Source of the DNA: Bin87 sp964347975
GTDB lineage: Bacteria; Chloroflexota; Dehalococcoidia; Lucifugimonadales; UBA3495
Direction of reading: 5' to 3'
NCBI GenBank assembly: GCA_964347975.1
Contig: CAYGAY010000018.1
Location: forward strand, 1 to 64,000
DNA: 64,000 nucleotides
A program made the position numbers and the translations under genes. The notes below the pieces were generated by a model. It was not told the origin of the DNA. It did no database searches and saw only the letters and a program-made list of their open reading frames with translations. Positions 1 through 8,165 of this stretch are shown here, one piece after another; positions within the stretch are counted from its first letter, which is position 1, and each line of letters begins with the position of its first letter.

Positions 1-1
1 G

Positions 2-844
2 ATCCACCTCACCGGCGTGGGCTTGGACGATCTGCCCCGTCTGCTGGACCCCGGCAACCCGCTCCATCCGCAGCTGAAGCGCTCCCCACCGGATTTCGAT
101 GTCTTCTACATCGGCTTGAACGTGGCCGAGCCGCCTTTCGACGACCCCAAGGTTCGTCAGGCGTTGAACTACGCCATAGACTTGCAGAGCATCGCGGAGA
201 ACGTGCTGGATGGCCGGGTCTCACCGGCAACCGGGGTGATACCTCCCGGCTTCCCGTCGCACACGCCCAACCTGCGCAGCTACGAATACAACCCCGACCT
301 GGCGCGGGAGCTCATTCAGAGTTCAACCTACGCCGACGCGCTGGCCGCCGGCGATTTCCCGCGCATCACGCTGACCATCTCCGGCAGCTTCGGCGCCGCC
401 ATCCCCACCTACCTGGAAGTCATCCTCGAAAAGTGGCGGCAGGAACTGGGCATTGAAGTGGACATCCAACAGACCGAATGGGCCACTTTCCTCGCGGACG
501 TCAACGACAAAAAGTACCAGATGTTCTCGCTGGGCTGGGTCGCCGACTACCCCGACCCGCAGAACTTCCTGGACGTGCTGCTCCACTCGGACAGCCAGAG
601 CAACCACACCAACTACAGCAATCCCGAAGTTGACCGTCTGCTGGAAGAAGCAAGGACGGAGCGGGACCGGGAACGCCGCTTCCAGATCTACAACCAGGTG
701 GAGCAGATGGTCCTGGACGAGGCCCCCTGGGTGTGGACCTGGTTCAGCGGCGAGGGCTACGTCCTCATTAAGCCGGAGGTCTCCGACTACTTCCTGCTCC
801 AGATGAGCATACCGAAGTACCGCTACATCTACTTCAACCAGTAG
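2..844 (+). CDS. ABC transporter substrate-binding protein, family 5 (peptide/oligopeptide type), C-terminal part
   Basis: The reading frame is open from the first bases of the window, so the gene starts upstream. About 280 C-terminal residues are present. Seen: the family 5 landmark FDDPKVRQALNYAID near the start, followed by GVIPPGFPSH and the C-terminal lobe with YSNPEVDRLLEEAR. Family 5 proteins bind peptides, nickel or related solutes outside the membrane and hand them to a DppBC-type permease pair. Two such permeases follow after about 220 bases of repeat sequence, which supports an importer operon. The substrate cannot be read from the sequence. No signal peptide can be judged because the N-terminus is missing. 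Confidence 0.92.
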   Translation: MHLTGVGLDDLPRLLDPGNPLHPQLKRSPPDFDVFYIGLNVAEPPFDDPKVRQALNYAIDLQSIAENVLDGRVSPATGVIPPGFPSHTPNLRSYEYNPDLARELIQSSTYADALAAGDFPRITLTISGSFGAAIPTYLEVILEKWRQELGIEVDIQQTEWATFLADVNDKKYQMFSLGWVADYPDPQNFLDVLLHSDSQSNHTNYSNPEVDRLLEEARTERDRERRFQIYNQVEQMVLDEAPWVWTWFSGEGYVLIKPEVSDYFLLQMSIPKYRYIYFNQ

Positions 845-870
845 GGACGCCCATGCCGGCCCATCCAGTC

Positions 871-1037
871 ATTGCGCGTACCTACTTTGTCACTGCGAGC
901 GTAGCGTGGCAGTCTCGTTGCCGTCGCCAACGCCCTCCCCGGCTCCGCAGCGTCCGGCAACGGCTTTCACCATCGGAGCGAGATTCCATCACCCGCCTGC
1001 GGCGGGTGTGGAATGACGGGGGAAAGTGGGCGCGAGG
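871..1037. repeat. MITE-like dispersed repeat, copy 1
   Basis: This intergenic block begins with GCGTACCTACTTTGTCACTG and a GCGAGCGTAGCGTGGCA core, and ends with GAATGACGG..GAAAGTGGGCGCGAG, an imperfect inverted copy of its start. Related copies lie near 11953-12116, 14056-14224, 17290-17405 and 24941-25085, always between genes. Small apparent reading frames inside it are not genes. It separates the binding-protein gene from the permeases. Confidence 0.75.
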
Positions 1038-1064
1038 GCCCCATTGCGAAACGGATAGCTGCTG

Positions 1065-2012
1065 ATGGGAACCTACGCAGTGCGCCGCCTGATCTGGCTG
1101 CCGTTCCTGCTGCTAATCGTGACGTTTATCACGTTCACGCTGCTCCGCCTTGGCCCGGGCGACCCGGTGCAGGTGTGGCTGGGACAGCACCAGAACGATG
1201 AGGTTCGGGAGCGCATCCGTGCACAGCTGGGGCTGGACGACCCGCTGGTCGTGCAGTACGTCCGCTACGTTGAAGGCGTGGTGACGCGGCTGGATTTCGG
1301 CGAGAGTTTTCGTTACCGGGGCAAGTCGGTCGGGGAGCTGCTGGCGGCCAAGATTCCCGTTTCCCTGCAACTGAACCTGGCGGCCATCATCATCACGCTG
1401 GGCATCGGCATTCCAGTGGGTTTGTACGCTGCGTTGAAACAAGGCACCGGAGTGGACAACGTGGTGGTGGCGATTGCGCTGGCCCTGCAATCGTTGCCCG
1501 TTTTCATCACAGCGCCGATCCTGCTGCTGGTGTTCGCTCTGAAGTTGGATCTGCTGCCCACCAACGGTTTTGAGGGTTTCTTTTCGCCCCACATCGTGAT
1601 GCCCGCCGTGGTGATGGGCGTTCCGGGGATTGCAATTGTGGTGCGGCTGGTGCGGGCCAGTGTCCTCGACGTGCTGGGTCAGGACTACATCCGCACGGCC
1701 CGGGCCAAGGGGCTGCCTGAAATCATTGTCCGCCGCCGCCATATTTTGCGCAACGCCATGATTCCATTGGCAACCAGCTTCGGGTTCACCATCGCCGGGT
1801 TGGCCGGCGGCACGTTTATCGTTGAAATCTACTTCGGCATACCCGGTGTGGGCCTGTTCGCCATCGAGTCACTGTTCCAGCGGGATTACCCGGTGATCAT
1901 GGCCTTCGCCGTCATCAGCACATCCCTGTTCGTCCTTGCCAATCTGGTGGTTGACCTGATGTATCCGCTGCTGGACCCACGAATACGTCTGGGAGCTGGC
2001 AATGTTGCCTGA
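1065..2012 (+). CDS. ABC transporter permease, DppB/OppB type
   Basis: The 315-residue inner-membrane permease has the typical N-terminus of the DppB family (RLIWLPFLLLIVTFITFTLL, then GDP near residue 30) and about six membrane segments. The EAA loop is visible near residues 200-215 (DYIRTARAKGLPE, normally contacting the ATPase) and is followed by RRHILRNAMIPL. The length is normal. The stop overlaps the start of the next permease by 11 bases, so the two are probably translationally coupled. No ATPase genes follow in this window, so they must be elsewhere or lost. Confidence 0.93.
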   Translation: MGTYAVRRLIWLPFLLLIVTFITFTLLRLGPGDPVQVWLGQHQNDEVRERIRAQLGLDDPLVVQYVRYVEGVVTRLDFGESFRYRGKSVGELLAAKIPVSLQLNLAAIIITLGIGIPVGLYAALKQGTGVDNVVVAIALALQSLPVFITAPILLLVFALKLDLLPTNGFEGFFSPHIVMPAVVMGVPGIAIVVRLVRASVLDVLGQDYIRTARAKGLPEIIVRRRHILRNAMIPLATSFGFTIAGLAGGTFIVEIYFGIPGVGLFAIESLFQRDYPVIMAFAVISTSLFVLANLVVDLMYPLLDPRIRLGAGNVA

Positions 2013-3063
2013 CCGTTCCGGCCTACCCGCCCGGGAGCACGGCCACGCCCAGAGCATTGACGCCGACGCAGAGCGGCGGGATTGGTTGGAAAACGAGCTG
2101 GGCGGCGGCCAATTGCTGGAACTGGACGACAGGCCGGCCCGAGGGCATAGCTATTGGGGCCTGTCCGCGCGCCGGCTGGTGCGTAAGAAGCTGGCGGTAG
2201 TTTGTCTGTCGCTGATCGTACTGATGTACGGCGGGGCGCTGCTGGCGCCGGTGATCACACCCTACGAATACACGGCGCAGGATCTGTCCCAGAGTCGTGC
2301 GAAACCGTCCCTGGCGCATCCCTTCGGCGCCGACCGGCTGGGCCGGGACATGCTGACTCGCGTTATCTACGGCCTGCGCACCACCGTGATCATCACCATC
2401 ATGTCGCTGTTGGGCGGTACGCTGGTGCTGGGAGTCATTCTGGGCCTGCTGAGCGGCTACGTGGGACGGTGGGTTGATGCGGTCATCATGCGCACCGGAG
2501 AAGTTACTTCGGCGTTTCCCGAAATCCTGCTGCTCCTGATCTTCGTGGCCGCGCTCCGGCCCCGGATGCTGACCGCCGTCCAACAGTTCGAGGACGCCAC
2601 CGGCATCGACTGGATAATCCGCCTTGGCATGTTGGACTACGCGATTATCTCCGTCGCCCTGTCCATTTTCGGGTGGTTTGGCATGGCCCGGCTGGTCCGG
2701 GGTCAGGTGCTGCAGGCCCGGGAGAGCCAGTACACCGAGGCCGCATTGGTGGCCGGGTCGTCCACCGCGCGCATCCTGCGGGTCCACATGCTGCGCAACA
2801 TACTCAGTCCTCTGATCGTGTCGATATCGGCGGGTTTGGCCGGCGTGGCTGGCGCGGAACTGGTGCTCAGTTGGATCGGCATCGGCGTCCAGCCGCCGGT
2901 GCCCAGCCTGGGCCGCATGATGTTTGAGAACGGCAGTATCCAGGTTCTGCGCAACGAACCGCATCTTCTCCTTTTCCCCATTGGGACGGTGACCGTGCTG
3001 TTCTTTTGTTTCAACATCCTGGGCGACGCGGTGAACGACGCCTTCAACCCACGAGTGAGATGA
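2002..3063 (+). CDS. ABC transporter permease, DppC/OppC type
   Basis: This 353-residue permease has an N-terminal cytoplasmic extension of about 60 residues, a first membrane segment (KLAVVCLSLIVLMYGGALLA), the DppC landmark HPFGADRLGRDMLTRVIYG, and an EAA-like loop (SQYTEAALVAGSS) near residues 245-257. It is the partner of the DppB-type permease just upstream. The overlap of the two genes supports one operon. A central stretch (GEVTSAFPEILLLLIFVAAL, then about 30 residues with a predicted soluble segment) is slightly longer than in classic DppC. The substrate is unknown. Confidence 0.93.
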   Translation: MLPDRSGLPAREHGHAQSIDADAERRDWLENELGGGQLLELDDRPARGHSYWGLSARRLVRKKLAVVCLSLIVLMYGGALLAPVITPYEYTAQDLSQSRAKPSLAHPFGADRLGRDMLTRVIYGLRTTVIITIMSLLGGTLVLGVILGLLSGYVGRWVDAVIMRTGEVTSAFPEILLLLIFVAALRPRMLTAVQQFEDATGIDWIIRLGMLDYAIISVALSIFGWFGMARLVRGQVLQARESQYTEAALVAGSSTARILRVHMLRNILSPLIVSISAGLAGVAGAELVLSWIGIGVQPPVPSLGRMMFENGSIQVLRNEPHLLLFPIGTVTVLFFCFNILGDAVNDAFNPRVR

Positions 3064-3133
3064 CTTGGCCGTTAATTGACACCGGCCCGGCGGCGTGATA
3101 GCGTCAAAGTCAAATCGGCGCGGGAGGCGCATC

Positions 3134-3367
3134 ATGGTTGCTACCCTGTATGAGAACATCGCCGCTTACCAGAAGATGCGCGACTACCTGGAAACCGAGC
3201 ATTTTCGTAAGTGTGTGGTTTTCTACGACGAGGGATTCATCGGGAGCTACGAAGATTTCCAGGACGCCGGTTATGACGCGCTGAAACGCTTCGGGCGCGG
3301 TCCGTACCTAATCCGGCAAGCCGGTGTCAAGCGTGTGATACGCTTGCCGTATGTCGCCCAGCGCTGA
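3134..3367 (+). CDS. small protein, DUF5678-like, paired with retropepsin-like protein
   Basis: The ATG at 3134 is chosen because GGGAGG lies 7 bases before it; an upstream start at 3095 has no such site. The product is 77 residues: an N-terminal helix (YENIAAYQKMRDYLE), then FRKCVVFYDEGFIGSYEDFQ, a pattern typical of DUF5678 proteins. The downstream gene starts 6 bases after the stop and encodes a retropepsin-like protein. Pairing of these two small families is what I recall from other Chloroflexota-like genomes, so a joint role is inferred. The function is unknown. Confidence 0.7.
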   Translation: MVATLYENIAAYQKMRDYLETEHFRKCVVFYDEGFIGSYEDFQDAGYDALKRFGRGPYLIRQAGVKRVIRLPYVAQR

Positions 3368-3373
3368 GGAACT

Positions 3374-3814
3374 ATGCCGGCAACCAACTGCGGCTTCAGC
3401 AACCCTTACGAACTTACAATCCGCGGCCCGACTATCTCCGTAGAAATCGGCATTGACCCTGACTTTCAGCCCGGTCCCGGCACATGGCCAGCGCTGCCTC
3501 AGAACCTGCTTACGGCTCTGGTGGACAACGGAGCATTGGAGAGCTGCATCGATGACGCGTTGGCGATCAGGCTGAACCTGCCAATCGTCAGCCGCCGGAC
3601 AGTATCAGGAGTAGGCGGCACAATTGACGTCAATGAGTATATGGCTCAAGTATACGCCCCTGAACTGAACTTCACTATTCTGGGTCCTTTTGTCGGTGTC
3701 CATTTGACTGCTGGCGGACAGGGCCATTACGCGCTCATCGGTAGAACCTTCCTGAGCCATTTCAATATGAACTATGACGGACGCACCGGCAACGTCATCA
3801 TCAGCAACGACTGA
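3374..3814 (+). CDS. retropepsin-like aspartic protease family protein (variant DNG motif)
   Basis: The 146-residue product resembles small bacterial retropepsin-like proteins. It has one catalytic-type loop, LVDNGALESCID, at about residues 49-60, and a hydrophobic ALIGRTFLSHFNMNYDG element near residues 119-135 that fits the second half of the fold. The usual active-site triad is D-T/S-G; here Asn52 replaces Thr/Ser while Asp51 and Gly53 are kept. Such proteins would act as homodimers. GAGGA just before the ATG supports the start. It may be a reduced-activity or non-proteolytic member. No signal peptide is visible. Confidence 0.7.
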   Translation: MPATNCGFSNPYELTIRGPTISVEIGIDPDFQPGPGTWPALPQNLLTALVDNGALESCIDDALAIRLNLPIVSRRTVSGVGGTIDVNEYMAQVYAPELNFTILGPFVGVHLTAGGQGHYALIGRTFLSHFNMNYDGRTGNVIISND

Positions 3815-3857
3815 GCGGTCCCAAGCGGTGAGCATTCCATCAATACCACCTGCGCCC

Positions 3858-5624
3858 ATGTCGTCACCAGGCGTCGTTTCCTGGCGTCCATGGAGCGCCG
3901 TCGCTTTCGCCGCCGCCCAGCAGCATGACCGCCCCATCCTGCTGTCCATCAATGGCGTCTGGTGCAACTGGTGCCACGAGATGGCGCGCGGCGTCTATTC
4001 CGATCCCCAAGTGGCGAGTTTCGTCAACGAGCACTTCACGCCCATCCGCGTTGACACCGACCACCGGCCTGACATCAACGCCCGCTACAACGTGGGCGGT
4101 TGGCCCACCACCGCATTCCTGACTCCCCACGGCGGCTACATCGCCGGCGCGACCTACCTGCCGCCCGACCAGTTCCTGGCCATGCTGGATGAGGTGCGCC
4201 GCGCCTACGCCGAGCGCAAGCCGGAGCTGTACGAGCAGGCCAATGACATCCTGCGGCAGCGTCGGGAACACGCCGGCCGCGTGGCCGCCGGCCGGGAACC
4301 GGACGCTGCGGTCGTTGACGCCATCACCCGCCGGGTCGCCGGAACCTATGACCCCATCAACGGCGGCTTCGGCGTCGAGCCCAAGTTCCCCTCGGCGCCC
4401 ATGCTCCGCCTGCTGCTGCACCGTTATCGGACCAAGGGCGAGGTTTTCTTCCGCATCATGCTGGAGAAAAGCCTGGACTGCATCACCGGCGGCGCGCTGC
4501 ATGACGACGTGGACGGGGGCTTCTTCCGCTTCGTCGCCAGCGCAGACTGGACACAGGCCCAGTACGAAAAGATGGCGGAGGATAACATCGCTCTGACCGG
4601 AATCCTGTTGGAAACCGGCGTGGTGCTGGAACGGCCCGACTACATCAAAATCGCCGGCAAAACCGTCGATTACCTGTACGCCACCCTCTACGACCCGACG
4701 GCCGGCGGAGTGCGCGGCAGCCAGGGGGCCCACTCCGAATACTACGGCCAGCCCGCGCCAATACGGACGCAAATGCCCGCGCCGGCCGTTGACCCATACT
4801 GCTATGTATCCATCACCGCCCAAGCGGTTTCCCTGTTTTTCTCGGCAGCGTGGCATCTAGGCCGTCCCGAACTCACCGGAATCGCCGTTTCGCTTCTGGA
4901 TCGCTTGGTGGCAATGGCCGAGGACGCCCGGCTGCCTCATGCGTACACCGACGCCGATCCCATGCCCCAGGACGAAGGAGATCTGCTGGTTGACTGGGCA
5001 CGCTTTCTGGCAGCGGCGCTGGATGGATATGACGCGGTATCCGTTGGCGGAGAACGCTATCTGACCGCCGCCCAAAGCGCCGCCGACGTGCTGCTGGAGC
5101 GGTTCCTGGACGGCCCGAATGGCGGGTTCTGGGACATTGAGGACACACCGGAACGCCTGGGCTACCTGCGGGCGCGGGAGAAGCCGCTGGCTGAGAACGT
5201 ATCCGCTGCCGTGGGCATGATGCGCCTGCACCATGCCACGCTGGAGCCTCGCTACCGTCAGGCGGCTCACCACGCCCTCAGCGCCTACGTGGACGCCAAC
5301 CGCGACTACGGTGAATTGGCCGCCGATTATGCTGTGGCGGTGGACCAATACCTGAACCCGGCGGTTGAAGTCACCGTGGCAGGGCGGCCGGGCCGGGCCG
5401 ATACCAACGCCATGCTGGCCGCTGCGCTTTCGTTATCCGAGCCGCATCTGCTGATCAAACTCGCCGAAGCCTCCCATGGCGACGCGCCGGCACAGGCTCA
5501 CGTCTGCCTCGACACCGTCTGCTATCCGCCGGTAACCGACCCTGCGGAGCTTGCAGCAGCGGTGCGAGAGGGCGACTCAATTGCGGAAAGCCCATTCCAA
5601 AACGTGCTTGACCTGCTGGGATAA
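3858..5624 (+). CDS. DUF255 thioredoxin-domain protein (YyaL/SSP411 family)
   Basis: From the ATG at 3858 the product is 588 residues. The N-terminal thioredoxin-like domain has the family active site WCNWCHEM (about residues 37-44) and the cis-Pro region GGWPTTAFLTP. The rest is the six-hairpin alpha/alpha-toroid region typical of YyaL/SSP411, including GGFGVEPKFPSAPMLRLLL, DDVDGGFFRF and GGFWDIEDTP. The usual N-terminal SPYLLQHAxNPVDW segment is missing; only SWRPWSAVAF remains, so the protein is shorter than normal. Alternative starts are GTG at 3828 and ATG at 3774, which would overlap the retropepsin gene. No good ribosome site favours any of them. The molecular function of the family is not settled. 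Confidence 0.88.
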   Translation: MSSPGVVSWRPWSAVAFAAAQQHDRPILLSINGVWCNWCHEMARGVYSDPQVASFVNEHFTPIRVDTDHRPDINARYNVGGWPTTAFLTPHGGYIAGATYLPPDQFLAMLDEVRRAYAERKPELYEQANDILRQRREHAGRVAAGREPDAAVVDAITRRVAGTYDPINGGFGVEPKFPSAPMLRLLLHRYRTKGEVFFRIMLEKSLDCITGGALHDDVDGGFFRFVASADWTQAQYEKMAEDNIALTGILLETGVVLERPDYIKIAGKTVDYLYATLYDPTAGGVRGSQGAHSEYYGQPAPIRTQMPAPAVDPYCYVSITAQAVSLFFSAAWHLGRPELTGIAVSLLDRLVAMAEDARLPHAYTDADPMPQDEGDLLVDWARFLAAALDGYDAVSVGGERYLTAAQSAADVLLERFLDGPNGGFWDIEDTPERLGYLRAREKPLAENVSAAVGMMRLHHATLEPRYRQAAHHALSAYVDANRDYGELAADYAVAVDQYLNPAVEVTVAGRPGRADTNAMLAAALSLSEPHLLIKLAEASHGDAPAQAHVCLDTVCYPPVTDPAELAAAVREGDSIAESPFQNVLDLLG

Positions 5625-5672
5625 CTTCACCAGCCGGACGGTCCAATCATCCAATACCCAGGAGTTGATACC

Positions 5673-7463
5673 CTGAAGACCCAAGACTGCGGCGAACTGC
5701 GCGCCGCCCACGATGGCGCCGCTGCCACTCTATCCGGCTGGGTCAGTCGACGGCGCGACCACGGCGGGATCATTTTCATCGATCTGCGAGACCGTTCCGG
5801 CTTCGTGCAGGTGGTTTTCAATCCCGAACAGAGCCCCGCCGAAGACTACGCAACAGCGGAACGGCTGCGGTCCGAATGGTGCATCCAAGTAGAGGGGACC
5901 GTCCGGATGCGGCCGGCCGGCTCGGAGAACCCGGCGCTGCCCACCGGCGATGTGGAGGTGATGGCGGAGCGGGTCACTGTGCTCAACCAGTCGCTCACTC
6001 CGCCCTTCTACATCACCGATGATGTTGACGCCGACGAAAGCCTGCGCCTGCGCTACCGCTACCTGGACCTCCGCCGGCCCACCATGCAGAACAACCTGCG
6101 CCTGCGTCACCAAGTAGTGAAATACATCCGCGACTATCTCGATGGACATGGCTTCCTGGAAATCGAGACTCCAATCCTCATCAAGAGCACGCCGGAGGGA
6201 GCCCGCGACTACCTCGTCCCCAGCCGGATGCAACCCGGCAATTTCTACGCTTTGCCCCAGTCGCCCCAGCAGTTGAAACAACTGCTCATGGTCAGCGGCG
6301 TCGAAAAATACTTCCAGATCGCGCGCTGTTTCCGCGACGAGGATCTGCGCGCCGACCGCCAACCTGAGTTCACCCAGCTTGACTTGGAAATGAGCTTCGT
6401 GAACGAGGAGGATGTACTGGGCCTGATTGAGGGACTGTACGCCGGAATGGTCCGGGAGCTGACCCCTGGGTTCAAGGTCAAAACCCCATTTCCTCGCTTG
6501 TCCTACGACGACGCAATGGCCCGTTTCGGCAGCGACAAGCCGGATTTGCGTTTCGGCCTGGAGATGGCCGACGTCAGCGACCTGGCCGCCGAAACCGAAT
6601 TCCGCGTCTTTCACGGCATCTTGGGTCGCGGCGGCATCATCAAGGCCATGGCGGTGCCGGGGCAGGCCGGCCGCACCGGCTCCGATATGCGGCGCATGGA
6701 AGAGACGGCCAGGGAGTTCGGAGCTGCCGGCATGAGCCACGTGCGGATCACGGGCGTGGGTTCGTTGGAAACCCTGGCGGACGGCGACGCCCTGCTCTCG
6801 CCCGGCCTGCGGATGCCGGTGGAGTGGGTACGCCGCCTGGCGGAACGCGCCGGCGCATCCCGCGGCGACCTGATCCTGTTGATGGCCGGTCCGCCCAAGC
6901 AGGCCAACCAATGGCTGGCTGCCTTGCGAGAATACCTGGCAACGCAAATGCAGCTGGCCGACCCCAATGCGCTGGCCTTCGCATTCGTCACCGATTTCCC
7001 CCTTTTCGAGTGGAACGACGATGCCAGCCGTTGGGACTCCACCCACCACCCCTTCACCGCGCCGGCGCCGGGTTATGAATGGATGCTGGACGGCGAAGAC
7101 CGATCATCGATTCCGTCCCGCGCCTACGACCTGGTGTGCAACGGGTCGGAACTGGCCAGCGGCAGCATCCGCATCCACCAGCGGGAGATGCAGGAAAAGG
7201 TTTTCGGCATCCTGGGCTACTCGCCGGACCAGGTGAGCGAGCGTTTCGGCCACATCCTGGAAGCCTTCGACTACGGCGCGCCGCCCCACGGCGGGATTGC
7301 GCCCGGCATCGACCGGCTGGTCGCAATTCTGGCCGGAGCGGATTCCCTGCGCGAGGTCATCGCCTTCCCCAAGACGCAGAGCGGCTCCGACTTGCTCTTC
7401 GGCGCGCCGTCGCCCGTGGATACTACTCAATTGCGCGACCTGTCCATCCGGGTGGTGGAATAG
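5673..7463 (+). CDS. aspS: aspartyl-tRNA synthetase (apparent CTG start)
   Basis: This class II synthetase charges tRNA with aspartate. All family parts are present: N-terminal OB fold (CGELRAAHDG, then GWVSRRRDHGGIIFIDLRD), motif 1 (RYRYLDLRRPTMQNNL), motif 2 (FQIARCFRDEDLRADRQPEF), the bacterial GAD insert, and motif 3 (GIAPGIDRLVAIL). Full length is 596 residues, as expected. The only ATG/GTG/TTG in frame after the previous stop (5622) is GTG at 5805, which would remove 44 conserved residues. CTG at 5673 aligns exactly with the family start (LKTQDCGEL for MKRTHxCGEL), and GGAG lies 8 bases before it. His30 after RRRD is the residue linked to non-discriminating AspRS, so it may also make Asp-tRNA(Asn); that part is inference. 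Confidence 0.95.
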   Translation: MKTQDCGELRAAHDGAAATLSGWVSRRRDHGGIIFIDLRDRSGFVQVVFNPEQSPAEDYATAERLRSEWCIQVEGTVRMRPAGSENPALPTGDVEVMAERVTVLNQSLTPPFYITDDVDADESLRLRYRYLDLRRPTMQNNLRLRHQVVKYIRDYLDGHGFLEIETPILIKSTPEGARDYLVPSRMQPGNFYALPQSPQQLKQLLMVSGVEKYFQIARCFRDEDLRADRQPEFTQLDLEMSFVNEEDVLGLIEGLYAGMVRELTPGFKVKTPFPRLSYDDAMARFGSDKPDLRFGLEMADVSDLAAETEFRVFHGILGRGGIIKAMAVPGQAGRTGSDMRRMEETAREFGAAGMSHVRITGVGSLETLADGDALLSPGLRMPVEWVRRLAERAGASRGDLILLMAGPPKQANQWLAALREYLATQMQLADPNALAFAFVTDFPLFEWNDDASRWDSTHHPFTAPAPGYEWMLDGEDRSSIPSRAYDLVCNGSELASGSIRIHQREMQEKVFGILGYSPDQVSERFGHILEAFDYGAPPHGGIAPGIDRLVAILAGADSLREVIAFPKTQSGSDLLFGAPSPVDTTQLRDLSIRVVE

Positions 7464-7506
7464 CGGTGTGTTAGAATCCGGGTAATACTACAGCGAGAGA
7501 ACCGGC

Positions 7507-8136
7507 ATGAGCACAATGGCTATTCACTCGGAAATTGCCGACACCCCACTGGCGTTGTTGGCAAAGGGGGAACGGCAAATCGCCGCCGGTCAGTACCGAG
7601 AAGGTTCCGCAACGGTCTATCAAGCGGCTTTCACTGCCCTGCGCGAAGTTGCCACGCGGCGCGGTTGGGTCTGCGAAACTTACGAGGAAGCTGATGACAT
7701 CATCTACCGGCTCGACGGAGTAGAACCACCACTGGAATCCGTGGTGGAGGAAATGAAGCGGATACGCGAGCGCAGAAATGAACCGCTCCCCGTCTATTCA
7801 CTCCTGTTCACCACCGTGACCTGCTTCAAGATCCATGGCGCCACCGTATTCAGAGATGGGAAAATCTTGCCGGTTACTTTTGGGGAACCGGAGCATGTCG
7901 CCAGGCATCACCATGCCCCTAACCAGCGATGGAGTTTCCTCCAGGCCACCCAAAGGATTGCGAATCCCGTCTTGCCGGTGTCCGCGTTGAAGCAGCGCCT
8001 GGACAACAATCAGAGAACACTGCACACCCATTTTTACCACGGTAACCTGACTGCCGTAGAATTCCTCAGGAGTCGGAACGTCGGTTTAAATTTCGTCGAT
8101 AGAATCATCGCCGTTGCCGAGCAATCTTTACCCTGA
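7507..8136 (+). CDS. hypothetical protein, HEPN/PaREP1-like helical family (LHxxFY motif)
   Basis: The 209-residue protein starts at ATG 7507 after GAGAGA. No firm family call can be made. Its N-terminal half (LLAKGERQIAAGQYREGSATVYQAAF..REVATRRGW) and C-terminal LHTHFYHGN motif resemble the small helical proteins encoded at 45409-45891 and 52528-52862 of this window, which share residue-storage-like repeats and an LHxNFY motif, as in PaREP1/HEPN-type proteins. The middle part (IRERRNEPLPVYSLLFTTVTCFKIHGATVFRDGKILPV) is extra. It follows aspS by 43 bases and could be co-transcribed. Function unknown. Confidence 0.7.
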   Translation: MSTMAIHSEIADTPLALLAKGERQIAAGQYREGSATVYQAAFTALREVATRRGWVCETYEEADDIIYRLDGVEPPLESVVEEMKRIRERRNEPLPVYSLLFTTVTCFKIHGATVFRDGKILPVTFGEPEHVARHHHAPNQRWSFLQATQRIANPVLPVSALKQRLDNNQRTLHTHFYHGNLTAVEFLRSRNVGLNFVDRIIAVAEQSLP

Positions 8137-8165
8137 TGCCGCCCACCACGGGGAGGAAGCGCAAG

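Noticed and set aside
323..607. Minus-strand open frame inside the binding-protein gene
   Set aside because: It is a shadow of the strongly supported plus-strand gene; composition follows the complementary codons and no family pattern is visible.
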